Assembly (NCBI GenBank): GCA_038213835.1
Contig: JBBQSN010000072.1
Location: 1 to 17,505 of the forward strand
DNA from: JBBQSN01 sp038213835
GTDB taxonomy: Bacteria > Actinomycetota > Actinomycetes > Actinomycetales > CAWJMD01
Direction of reading: 5' to 3'
DNA: 17,505 nucleotides
Shown here: one piece after another, positions 6,260 through 12,592 of the stretch
How positions within the stretch are numbered: position 1 is the first letter of the stretch
Layout of the letters: every line of letters begins with the position of its first letter
The notes under the pieces: model-generated
Told to the model about the DNA's origin: nothing
What the model saw: only the letters and a program-made list of their open reading frames with translations
Database searches by the model: none
Translations under genes and position numbers: made by a program

Positions 6260-7474
6260 GTGGAGCGGATCGAGGCCGACCTCGTGCTGGTCGGCGGCGG
6301 CGGCGCGGCGACGTGCGTGCTGCAGCAGCTGGCTCTGGCGCGGATGTCGCCGAGGAAGGGCCGCTGGCAGGCGCAGCGCTCCCGGCTGCGGATCGTCGTG
6401 GTCGATCCCGTCGACCGGCTGGTGACCACGCCGGACGACCGCACCTGGAGCTTCTGGTCCCGCCGTGACCGGGGGGTGAGAAAGCACCCGTTCGCCGACC
6501 GCACCTGGCCCTCGCTCATGGTCGCCGGGCCGGAGCGGGTCGTCGACGTCGAGCTCGGCCCGACGCACGACTACCACATGGTCCGCTCCAGCACGTTCTA
6601 CGCGCTGGTGGGCGACCTCGTGCGCGATCCCGCCGCCGGGCTGTCGGTCCGGCACGTCCCCGCGACGGCGGGCGCGGTGCTCGAGGAGTCGTCCGGGGTC
6701 ACCGTGCACGCCGGTGGTGCCAGGGTGCACGCGCCGTGGGTGCTGACGTCCGCCCCGCTGCCGGGGGAGACCCCGCCACGGCCGAGGACAGCTCTGTGGC
6801 AGCACTTCCACGGGGCTGTCGTGCGCACCGAGCGGCGGACCTTCGACCCCGACCAGGCCGTGCTGATGGACCTGCGGGTCCCGCAGCCGAGGCAGGGCGT
6901 CGGGTTCGGCTACCTGCTGCCCGTCAGCTCGCGGGAGGCGCTGGTCGAGTACACGGTGCTGGCGCCCGGCCGGGCCGACCCGTCCCGCCTGCAGGCGGGC
7001 CTGGACGCCTACCTGGCCGCGGTCGGCGCCGCGGGCGCGACCGTGGTGCGCGACGAGCACGGCTCCATCCCGATGACCGACGCCAAGCACCGGCGACGGA
7101 TCCGGTTCGGGGGCAGGGTGTTCCGGATCGGCACCGTGGGCGGCGCGACCCGTCCCTCCACCGGGTACACCTTCGCCGCGATGCAGCGGCAGGCGGCCGG
7201 GGTCGCCGAGGCCCTGCTCGACCGCACCACCCCAGTCCCGCCCCGCGCCTATCCGCGCCGGCACCTGATGGCGGACTCGCTGCTGCTGCGCGGCCTGGCC
7301 TCCGGCGAGATCGACGGCACCCGGTTCTTCCCGCTGCTGTTCGAGCGGAACCCGCCCGCCCGGGTGCTCGACTTCCTGGACGGGCTCACCACCCCGGCCC
7401 AGGACCTCGCCCTGGTCGCGTCGGTGCCGCCGCTGCCGATGCTGCGCGCCGCCGTGTCCGCCGGACGGGTGTAG
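6260..7474 (+). CDS. Lycopene cyclase family protein (CrtY-like)
   Basis: This 404-residue protein fits the CrtY lycopene beta-cyclase family. An N-terminal Rossmann motif DLVLVGGGGAA (8-18) would bind FAD or NAD(P)H. Family-typical segments are RTWSFWSRRD, GYLLPVSSREALVEYTVL, the GYTFAAMQRQ stretch and the C-terminal FFPLLFERNPPARVLDFLDG. In the family the enzyme closes the ends of linear carotenoids without net redox change. An insertion of about 12 residues after the Rossmann helix (RMSPRKGRWQAQ) is unusual. The GTG start gives the complete Rossmann strand; no clear ribosome-binding site is seen. No crtE, crtB or crtI lies in the window, so the substrate is uncertain. Confidence 0.85.
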   Translation: MERIEADLVLVGGGGAATCVLQQLALARMSPRKGRWQAQRSRLRIVVVDPVDRLVTTPDDRTWSFWSRRDRGVRKHPFADRTWPSLMVAGPERVVDVELGPTHDYHMVRSSTFYALVGDLVRDPAAGLSVRHVPATAGAVLEESSGVTVHAGGARVHAPWVLTSAPLPGETPPRPRTALWQHFHGAVVRTERRTFDPDQAVLMDLRVPQPRQGVGFGYLLPVSSREALVEYTVLAPGRADPSRLQAGLDAYLAAVGAAGATVVRDEHGSIPMTDAKHRRRIRFGGRVFRIGTVGGATRPSTGYTFAAMQRQAAGVAEALLDRTTPVPPRAYPRRHLMADSLLLRGLASGEIDGTRFFPLLFERNPPARVLDFLDGLTTPAQDLALVASVPPLPMLRAAVSAGRV

Positions 7475-7510
7475 CCACCGTCACGGTCCTCCGAGAGGCC
7501 GGTCCGGTGG
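7475..7510 (+). terminator. Possible hairpin terminator after the cyclase gene
   Basis: CCACCG (7475-7480) pairs with CGGTGG (7505-7510), and the interior contains a smaller stem between GGTCCT and AGGCC with one bulge. It begins directly after the stop codon. There is no U-tract, so terminator function is tentative. Confidence 0.3.
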
Positions 7511-7518
7511 TGCGTGCC

Positions 7519-7524
7519 TAGGGT
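7519..7524 (+). promoter_or_regulatory. -10 box of leaderless promoter
   Basis: TAGGGT lies 7 nt upstream of the ATG at 7532, the same box and spacing as upstream of the DNA glycosylase gene (10034). It fixes the start of the CPBP gene over an upstream in-frame ATG that would precede the promoter. Confidence 0.6.
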
Positions 7525-7531
7525 GGGGACC

Positions 7532-8257
7532 ATGCCGATCCGGCGCGTGGGTGTCGAGCTCTCGCGGTTCGCCAACGCCTCGTTCGTGGCGGTCGTCCCG
7601 CGCGACCACCGCGACACCGATCGTGAGTTCCTGCGTCGGCGGGTGGTCGCCGCCGTGACCCTCGTCGTCGGCGCCGCCCTGCTGGGCCTCAGCCTCAGCC
7701 TGGAGCCGGGTGACGTCCGGTTCTACTGGTTCACCGCCGCGCTCGCCGGGGTGTGGACCGTCGGCGCCTTCGCCTCCGGCCGGCTGCACCTCGGCTGGGC
7801 CCGTACGCGCGGGGCCGGACTCGTGCGTCCGGTGGTGCAGCCGTTCTGCGTCGGCCTGCTCGCCGTCGCGGTGTTCGCGGTCGGGGCCGTGATCGTCGCG
7901 CAGGTCCCGGTGCTGCGCGCCGCGGTCGACGACGTCCTGGACCACGCGCGGTTCGCGTCCCTGCCCGTCGTGCTCGTCATCACCCTGGTCAACGGCCTCG
8001 CGGAGGAGCTCTTCTTCCGCGGAGCCCTGTACGCCGCGGCCGCACGTCATCCCGTGCTCACCACGACGATCGTCTACACGCTCGTCACCGTGGCCTCGGG
8101 CAATCTCATGCTCGTGTTCGCAGCAGCCGTCCTGGGCGTGCTCGTCGGCCTGGAACGTCGTGTCACCGGAGGAGTTCTCGGACCCATGATCACCCACGTC
8201 ACCTGGTCGGCCAGCATGCTGCTCGTTCTGCCCGGTCTGATCGAGGCGCTCTCGTGA
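7532..8257 (+). CDS. CPBP-family intramembrane protein (CAAX protease-like)
   Basis: This 241-residue membrane protein has about six hydrophobic segments (near 38-56, 63-82, 104-125, 145-158, 175-187 and 192-206, with a further one at 222-236). Motif 1 of the CPBP/CAAX-protease family is EELFFRG (E158, E159, R163), and a late HVTWSAS supplies H222. The usual middle motif His is absent: the corresponding region is VYTLVTVASGN. Metal-dependent proteolysis is therefore less certain than for the second CPBP protein at 14673-15452. The start at 7532 is chosen because TAGGGT lies 7 nt upstream. Its stop overlaps the following SDR gene by GTGA, indicating coupled expression. Confidence 0.85.
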   Translation: MPIRRVGVELSRFANASFVAVVPRDHRDTDREFLRRRVVAAVTLVVGAALLGLSLSLEPGDVRFYWFTAALAGVWTVGAFASGRLHLGWARTRGAGLVRPVVQPFCVGLLAVAVFAVGAVIVAQVPVLRAAVDDVLDHARFASLPVVLVITLVNGLAEELFFRGALYAAAARHPVLTTTIVYTLVTVASGNLMLVFAAAVLGVLVGLERRVTGGVLGPMITHVTWSASMLLVLPGLIEALS

Positions 8258-9240
8258 CCGGCCTCGCGCTCGTCACCGGCGCCACCGGCTACGTCGGGGC
8301 CCGCCTGGTCCCCCGGCTGCTCGACGAGGGCTGGAGGGTGCGCGTCCTGACCCGCTCCGCCGAGAAGATCGAACCCCGCGCGTGGGGCTCGCGGGTCGAG
8401 GTGGTCGAGGGCGACGCCAACAGCCGTCTGACGCTCGAGGAGGCCTGCGAGGGAGTCGACGTCGCGTACTACCTGCTGCACTCGATGGACGGGAAGCCCG
8501 GCTTCGCCGAGCGCGACGCCGAGCTCGCCCGCACGTTCGGCCTCGCGGCGCAGTCGCGCGACGTCGGACGCGTCGTCTACCTCAGTGGGCTCCACCCCGA
8601 GGGCGTCCAACTCAGCCCGCACCTCGCCTCCCGGGTCGAGGTCGGCAACCTGCTGATGGCCTCGGGCGTGCCCACTGCGGTGCTGCAGGCGGCCGTCGTC
8701 GTGGGCTCCGGCTCGGCGAGCTTCGAGATGCTCCGGCACCTCACCCACAAGCTGCCCGCGATGATCGGCCCGAAGTGGCTGTCCAACAAGATCCAGCCGA
8801 TCGCGGTGCGCGACGTGCTGCACTACCTCGTCGGCGCGGCGTCGTTGCCGCAGGACGAGAACCGCAGCTTCGACGTCGGTGGCCCGGACGTCCTCACCTA
8901 CACGCAGATGATCAAGCGGTACGCGAAGGTCGCCGGCCTGCACGACCGCCTGGTCCTGACCGTGCCCGTCCTGACCCCGGGGCTCGCCAGCCACTGGATC
9001 GGGTTCGTGACACCCGTCCCGACAGGTCTGGCCAAGCCGCTCGTGGGCAGCCTGGTGCATGAGGTGGTCTGCAAGGAGAACGACATCGACGACCTCGTCG
9101 GCCCGCCGCCCCAGGGGACGATGGGGTTCGACGACGCGGTCACGGCCGCCCTGGCCGGGGCCGACGGCGCCGAGCCCCTGGAGCCCGGCGAGGGCGACCC
9201 CGCCCGCCTGACCCGCTCCGACCCGGACTGGGCCGGCTGA
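8254..9240 (+). CDS. NAD(P)-binding atypical SDR (NmrA/YbjT-like)
   Basis: This 328-residue protein has the N-terminal nucleotide-binding motif TGATGYVG (8-15), then RVRVLTRS at the end of the second strand and YYLLHSMDGKPGFAERDAEL, typical of the atypical (NmrA/YbjT-like) SDR group. The classical Tyr-x-x-x-Lys pair is not obvious; YLSGLHPEG replaces it, so it may be a redox sensor or an enzyme on an unknown substrate. Related proteins often carry a C-terminal DUF2867 domain, which I do not see; the C-terminus is instead a Pro/Asp/Glu-rich tail. The frame is open further upstream inside the CPBP gene, but GTG at 8254 opens the Rossmann strand and overlaps that gene by GTGA. Confidence 0.85.
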   Translation: MTGLALVTGATGYVGARLVPRLLDEGWRVRVLTRSAEKIEPRAWGSRVEVVEGDANSRLTLEEACEGVDVAYYLLHSMDGKPGFAERDAELARTFGLAAQSRDVGRVVYLSGLHPEGVQLSPHLASRVEVGNLLMASGVPTAVLQAAVVVGSGSASFEMLRHLTHKLPAMIGPKWLSNKIQPIAVRDVLHYLVGAASLPQDENRSFDVGGPDVLTYTQMIKRYAKVAGLHDRLVLTVPVLTPGLASHWIGFVTPVPTGLAKPLVGSLVHEVVCKENDIDDLVGPPPQGTMGFDDAVTAALAGADGAEPLEPGEGDPARLTRSDPDWAG

Positions 9241-9257
9241 CGGCTCGTCGTCGTCCT

Positions 9258-9286
9258 GCGCCAGGGCGACGTAGCGCCCTTGGCGC
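9258..9286 (+). terminator. Strong hairpin after the SDR gene
   Basis: GCGCCAGGGCG (9258-9268) pairs with CGCCCTTGGCGC (9275-9286): 11 base pairs with one bulged T (9280) and a six-base loop. It lies 18 nt after the stop codon. The following bases are not T-rich, so it may act as a U-tract-less actinobacterial terminator or a transcript-end stabiliser. Confidence 0.4.
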
Positions 9287-9394
9287 AAGAGCCACACGCC
9301 GGCCCAGGCCGGCCGGGCTGAGTCGGCGACCACCTGCGCAGTCGCACATGGCCAGGTCGTGCCTCGGGGCTGGCGGGTCCGTACGCCGGAGTCG

Positions 9395-9400
9395 TAGCCT
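9395..9400 (+). promoter_or_regulatory. -10 box of leaderless promoter
   Basis: TAGCCT lies 7 nt upstream of the ATG at 9408. It supports that start over in-frame upstream codons. Confidence 0.5.
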
Positions 9401-9407
9401 GCCCCGC

Positions 9408-9821
9408 ATGGCCGGACCGAGCACGAGGCCCACCGACGCCGACGTCGACGCGTTCCTGGATTCGGTGCCCGACGCCACCCGTCGCGCTGACGCGAGATCG
9501 GTGTGCCGGATGATGACGGAGGTCACGGGCGAGCCGCCGGTGCTGTGGGGGTCCAGGATCGTGGGCTTCGGCAGCACGCGCCTTCGGTACGCCTCCGGTC
9601 GTGAGCTGGAGTGGCCCGTCACCGGTTTCGCCCCCCGGAAGGCCAGCACGACCATCTACCTGATGGACGGCTTCGAGGAGCGCGCCGACCTGCTCGAGCG
9701 GCTCGGCCCCCACTCGACCGGGAGGTCGTGCCTCTACGTCAAGCGGCTCGAGGAGGTCGACCAGGTCGTGCTGCGCGAGCTCGTCCAGGTCTCGGTGGTG
9801 CACGTGAGGGGGCAGGGGTGA
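9408..9821 (+). CDS. DUF1801 domain-containing protein
   Basis: This 137-residue protein matches the small DUF1801 (YdhG-like) family of unknown function. The pattern includes DVDAFLDSVPDATRRADARS, then VCRMMTEVTGEPPVLWGSRI, VGFGSTRLRYASG, WPVTGFAPRKASTTIYLMDG and a closing CLYVKRLEEVDQVVLRELV. It is probably cytosolic; there is no signal peptide or membrane segment. The ATG is chosen from the TAGCCT box 7 nt upstream. It appears to be a single-gene unit, flanked by a hairpin upstream and a 225-bp gap downstream. No reaction can be assigned. Confidence 0.87.
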   Translation: MAGPSTRPTDADVDAFLDSVPDATRRADARSVCRMMTEVTGEPPVLWGSRIVGFGSTRLRYASGRELEWPVTGFAPRKASTTIYLMDGFEERADLLERLGPHSTGRSCLYVKRLEEVDQVVLRELVQVSVVHVRGQG

Positions 9822-9992
9822 GCGCCGCGGCACTGCCGGTGGGGCGCCACGATCAGTCTCGTGGCCCGTGACGTCGAGGCGACGCCGCAGCTGCCGTCGC
9901 GCGAGGCGGTCGACGCGACGCACGCCGACCTGGCGGCCGCCGCAGGACCCGCCGGACGCCTGATCGACTCGTCGGTCGGCCCAGGTCGGGAC

Positions 9993-10025
9993 GGGTGCCG
10001 GTCGGGTGCCGGTCGGGTGTCGGTG
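9993..10025 (+). repeat. 11-bp tandem repeat, three copies
   Basis: Units GGGTGCCGGTC (9993-10003), GGGTGCCGGTC (10004-10014) and GGGTGTCGGTG (10015-10025); the first two are identical and the third differs at two positions. The array ends 9 bp before the -10 box of the glycosylase gene and could vary in copy number by slippage. Confidence 0.75.
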
Positions 10026-10033
10026 CAGGCTCC

Positions 10034-10039
10034 TAGGGT
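10034..10039 (+). promoter_or_regulatory. -10 box of leaderless promoter
   Basis: TAGGGT lies 7 nt upstream of GTG at 10047, identical in sequence and spacing to the box at 7519. It decides the glycosylase start. Confidence 0.6.
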
Positions 10040-10046
10040 GGTGCGG

Positions 10047-11258
10047 GTGAGCACGACGACGCGCCGCACCACCCAGTCACTGAGCCTGCCGCAGGCGCGG
10101 CGGGTCACGCTCGCGGCCCAGGGGTTCCTCGACACCCGGCACACCACACCCACGATGCGCACGCTCGCGCGCACGGTCGAGCGCACCGGCGTGCTGCAGA
10201 TCGACTCGGTCAACGTGCTGGCCCGGGCGCACCTGATGCCGCTGTTCAGCCGGATGGGTGGCTACGACCCCGACCTGCTGCGGCGGGCGGCGGAGCAGCG
10301 GCCGCGGCGGCTGGTCGAGTACTGGGCGCACGTGGCCGCGTACATGCCGGTCGACCTGTGGCCGTCCATGCAGGCGCGGATGAGCCGCAACCGCGCGCAG
10401 TCCGAGATCGCGGTGCAGCAGCCCGAGCTGCTCCGGTCGTTGCTCGAGGAGGTACGCCAGCGCGGCCCGTCCACGGCGCGCGACCTCGACGACGGGCTGT
10501 CGCGTGAGCGGGTGGAGTGGGGATGGAACTGGTCCGGCACCCAACGCGCCCTGTTCCACCTCTTCCTCGTCGGCGATCTCGCGGTCGCCGGGCGCAACTC
10601 CGCGTTCGAGCGTGTTCTCGACCTCCCGGAACGGGTGCTGCCGCCCGAGGTCCTGGCGGCCCCGACGCCCACCGACGACGAGGCGCACCTCGAGCTGGTC
10701 CGTCGGGCGGCCCGCTCGTTCGGCGTGGCCTCCGAGCTCTGCCTGCGGGACTACTACCGGCTGCCTGCTGCCGCGGTGAAGCCGGCGCTGCGCACGCTGG
10801 TCGAGACGGGCGAGCTGCAGCCGGTCGAGGTCCAGGGCTGGGAGAAGCCGGCGTACCTGCACCACCAGGCCCGGGTGCCGCGCCGGGTGCAGGCGCGCAC
10901 GCTGCTGAGCCCGTTCGATCCGGTGGTGTGGGAGCGGGCACGCACCGAGAAGCTGTTCGGGTTCCACTACCGGATCGAGATCTATGTCCCGGAGCACCTG
11001 CGCAAGCACGGCTACTACGTGCTGCCCTTCCTGCTGGGCGACGAGCTCGTGGCCCGGGTCGACCTCAAGGCCGACCGGCAGGCGGGCGTGCTGCTGGTGA
11101 AGGCGGCCCACCGCGAGCCCGGCGCTGCGAAGGACACGGCCGCCGAGCTGGCCGCGCACCTGGGCGAGGTGGCGCGGTGGCTCGGGCTCGAGGCGGTGGT
11201 GGTGGCCGAACGCGGCGACCTCGCTCCCGAGCTGGCCTCGGCCGTCGCCGACGACTGA
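10047..11258 (+). CDS. Winged-helix DNA glycosylase, AlkX/YcaQ type
   Basis: This 403-residue protein belongs to the HTH_42 (COG3214) family that includes E. coli YcaQ (AlkX) and Streptomyces AlkZ. Family members remove alkylated bases and unhook interstrand crosslinks. The catalytic loop reads VLQIDSVNVLARAHLMPLFS, with Q51-I52-D53. The Gln-x-Asp form is that of the broad AlkX group, whereas AlkZ-type self-resistance enzymes carry Gln-x-Gln. Later segments such as LLSPFDPVVWERARTEKLFG and FHYRIEIYVP are also family-typical. The start is set by TAGGGT at 10034-10039. No natural-product cluster for a DNA-damaging agent is adjacent, which fits a general repair role. Confidence 0.92.
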   Translation: MSTTTRRTTQSLSLPQARRVTLAAQGFLDTRHTTPTMRTLARTVERTGVLQIDSVNVLARAHLMPLFSRMGGYDPDLLRRAAEQRPRRLVEYWAHVAAYMPVDLWPSMQARMSRNRAQSEIAVQQPELLRSLLEEVRQRGPSTARDLDDGLSRERVEWGWNWSGTQRALFHLFLVGDLAVAGRNSAFERVLDLPERVLPPEVLAAPTPTDDEAHLELVRRAARSFGVASELCLRDYYRLPAAAVKPALRTLVETGELQPVEVQGWEKPAYLHHQARVPRRVQARTLLSPFDPVVWERARTEKLFGFHYRIEIYVPEHLRKHGYYVLPFLLGDELVARVDLKADRQAGVLLVKAAHREPGAAKDTAAELAAHLGEVARWLGLEAVVVAERGDLAPELASAVADD

Positions 11259-11264
11259 TCCGCC

Positions 11265-11975
11265 TCAGGTCTGGCGCTCGCGCGCCGGGTGCCGGTCGGT
11301 CACGCAGTAGGCGCCCCCGGACGGATCGCGCAGCACCACCCACCCACGGCCGTCCAGCACCCGGGTCGCGCCGAGCGCCAGGTGCCGCGCGACCTCGGCG
11401 TGGGGGTCGGCGGCTGAGAGGTCCACGTGCGCCCGCACCGAGCCGTCCGCCTCGTCCAGGTGCTGGAGCAGGAACCGCACCGGCAGCCCCTCGGGCCACG
11501 CCAGCCGGCCGAACTCGTTCTCGCCGCCGGAGCCGCCGGAGCCGGCGGAGCCGTCGTCGCCCGAACAGCCGCAGCCGCGGCCGGTGCGGTCCCATCCCGT
11601 GAGCGCCGACCAGAACGCGACCTCGACGTCCCACCGACCGGCGGGGACGTCGAGGCAGACCTGGTCGAGCAGGCTGCCCTCGTCCCTCGCCTGGCCGCGG
11701 GCGGTCTGTTCGGCGTCCCACCGGGTGAGGCAGAAGACCAGGCCACCCGGCGAGCGGCAGACGACCACGTCGTCGAGCTCGGCCTCCACCGTGGCGCCGA
11801 TCGACACCGCGTGCCCGCGCGCCTGCGGCAGCGGGACGTCGACATCCAGGTCGACGTGGACGCCGCCCGCACCGCCGACCCGCTGCACCTTCACCCAGGG
11901 GTCGCCACGCTCGGGCAGCAGGGTGCTGAACTGGTCGTGCTCGCCCCGGCGCGGTGACGGCGTCGAGCGCGTCAC
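11265..11975 (-). CDS. Two-domain VOC (glyoxalase-like) protein, N-terminally truncated
   Basis: The frame carries two vicinal-oxygen-chelate (Glyoxalase_6-like) halves: GEHDQFSTLLPERGDPWVKV and VHVDLDVDVP in the first; LLDQVCLDVPAGRWDVEVAF, LAWPEGLPVRFLLQHLDEAD and VRAHVDLSAADP in the second. The family's opening strand (a hydrophobic-x-D-x-P element before the AFW helix) is missing. The frame reads APPGLAFWAAVTRS but has no start codon before GTG 11975-11973, just downstream of the previous gene's stop at 12010. A Gly/Ser-rich segment with two Cys (RTGRGCGCSGDDGSAGSGGS) replaces the usual loop after the second helix. It is probably a damaged or rearranged gene; function is unknown. It converges on the glycosylase with a 6-bp gap. 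Confidence 0.65.
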   Translation of the reverse strand: MTRSTPSPRRGEHDQFSTLLPERGDPWVKVQRVGGAGGVHVDLDVDVPLPQARGHAVSIGATVEAELDDVVVCRSPGGLVFCLTRWDAEQTARGQARDEGSLLDQVCLDVPAGRWDVEVAFWSALTGWDRTGRGCGCSGDDGSAGSGGSGGENEFGRLAWPEGLPVRFLLQHLDEADGSVRAHVDLSAADPHAEVARHLALGATRVLDGRGWVVLRDPSGGAYCVTDRHPARERQT

Positions 11976-12009
11976 CGCCGCCCAGAACGCCAGACCGGGA
12001 GGGGCTCGT

Positions 12010-12528
12010 CTACCCCGGCTCCCGGGCCGGGGCGCGCCACACGTGCCGCGTGATCTGCCGGGCGTGCAGCGCCAGGGCCGCGGCGGCGAAGGGGAGCGGG
12101 AGGCAGAGCACCGCGAGGGCGGTCGGCACGTCGTCCCCCGGGTCGGCCAGGGAGAGCAGGACCGGCAGCGTCCCGCCGACCGTGACCAGCAGGAAGACCG
12201 CGACCGACCTGCGTGCGAGGTGCCTCGGTGTCCAGGGGGCGGCCACGGCGACCAGCACGCCGCAGAGCAGGCCCGGGAGCGCGCCGAGCAGCGCGCCGAG
12301 CACGCCGCCGACCGGTCCGTAGATGGCGAACATGCCCGCCCAGCCCAGCAGGTCGGCCTCCGGCGCGCCGATCGGGCTGGTGGCGACCCCGGCCACGCTG
12401 ACGCCGAAGGCAGCACCGGCCGCCGCACCCCATCCGGCGCCCGCCGCCGCCCCGAGCCCCAGCGGGACTCCCGGGCGACGCGGGGCGCTGGAGGCTGCGA
12501 ACGGACGTCCTACCGCAGTATTGAACAT
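12010..12528 (-). CDS. Small membrane protein, function unknown
   Basis: I do not recognise a family. The 172-residue protein starts MFNTAVGRPFAASSAPRRPG, followed by a Gly/Ala-rich first membrane segment (about 24-48), a pair near 62-96 (WAGMFAIYGPVGGVLGALLG and following), one near 108-126 and a last one at about 135-155, ending in a short basic tail. The ATG (12528-12526) is chosen because a TACACT box (12541-12536) lies 7 nt upstream. The frame stays open further upstream, but that part would precede the promoter. The start codon sits in the centre of the palindrome at 12521-12534. It is divergent from a PAP2 phosphatase gene and immediately upstream of the truncated VOC gene. Confidence 0.7.
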   Translation of the reverse strand: MFNTAVGRPFAASSAPRRPGVPLGLGAAAGAGWGAAAGAAFGVSVAGVATSPIGAPEADLLGWAGMFAIYGPVGGVLGALLGALPGLLCGVLVAVAAPWTPRHLARRSVAVFLLVTVGGTLPVLLSLADPGDDVPTALAVLCLPLPFAAAALALHARQITRHVWRAPAREPG

Positions 12529-12534
12529 GTTCAA
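12521..12534. promoter_or_regulatory. Perfect 14-bp palindromic operator on a start codon
   Basis: TTGAACATGTTCAA is a perfect palindrome whose centre contains the ATG of the minus-strand membrane gene and which abuts its -10 box (TACACT, 12541-12536). Its location on the transcription start is typical of a repressor site, and TetR-family operators often look like this. It is 59 bp upstream of the plus-strand PAP2 start, so it might affect both. The cognate regulator is not evident in the window. Confidence 0.65.
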
Positions 12535-12592
12535 GAGTGTAGCCGAGCCCGGCCGGCGTTGCGAGCCCCCCGCAGACCACGAGACTGGGACG

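Larger units (their letters stand above)
9861..10046 (+). pseudogene. Possible gene remnant or small ORF upstream of the DNA glycosylase
   Basis: A GTG at 9861 lies 7 nt after CACGAT (9848-9853), matching the leaderless pattern here. The frame reads MARDVEATPQLPSREAVDAT, then HADLAAAAGPAGRLIDS, with coding-like codon composition for about 40 codons. It then enters an 11-bp tandem repeat (9993-10025) and becomes Gly/Arg-rich. No stop occurs before the glycosylase start, so the frame would fuse to it as a 62-residue extension. I interpret it as the start of a decayed or rearranged gene, or a small ORF; the family is unknown. An N-terminally extended glycosylase is the alternative. Confidence 0.3.

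Noticed and set aside
9074..9333. A minus-strand small protein starting at about 9333 (MVADSARPAWAGVWLLRQGR)
   Set aside because: The first 30 residues look plausible, but the frame has no stop and continues antisense through the SDR gene. There is no clear ribosome-binding site, and the hairpin at 9258-9286 explains the conserved-looking stretch.
12521..12534. LexA/SOS box
   Set aside because: The actinobacterial SOS box is GAAC-N4-GTTC, while this palindrome has only two bases between GAAC and GTTC.
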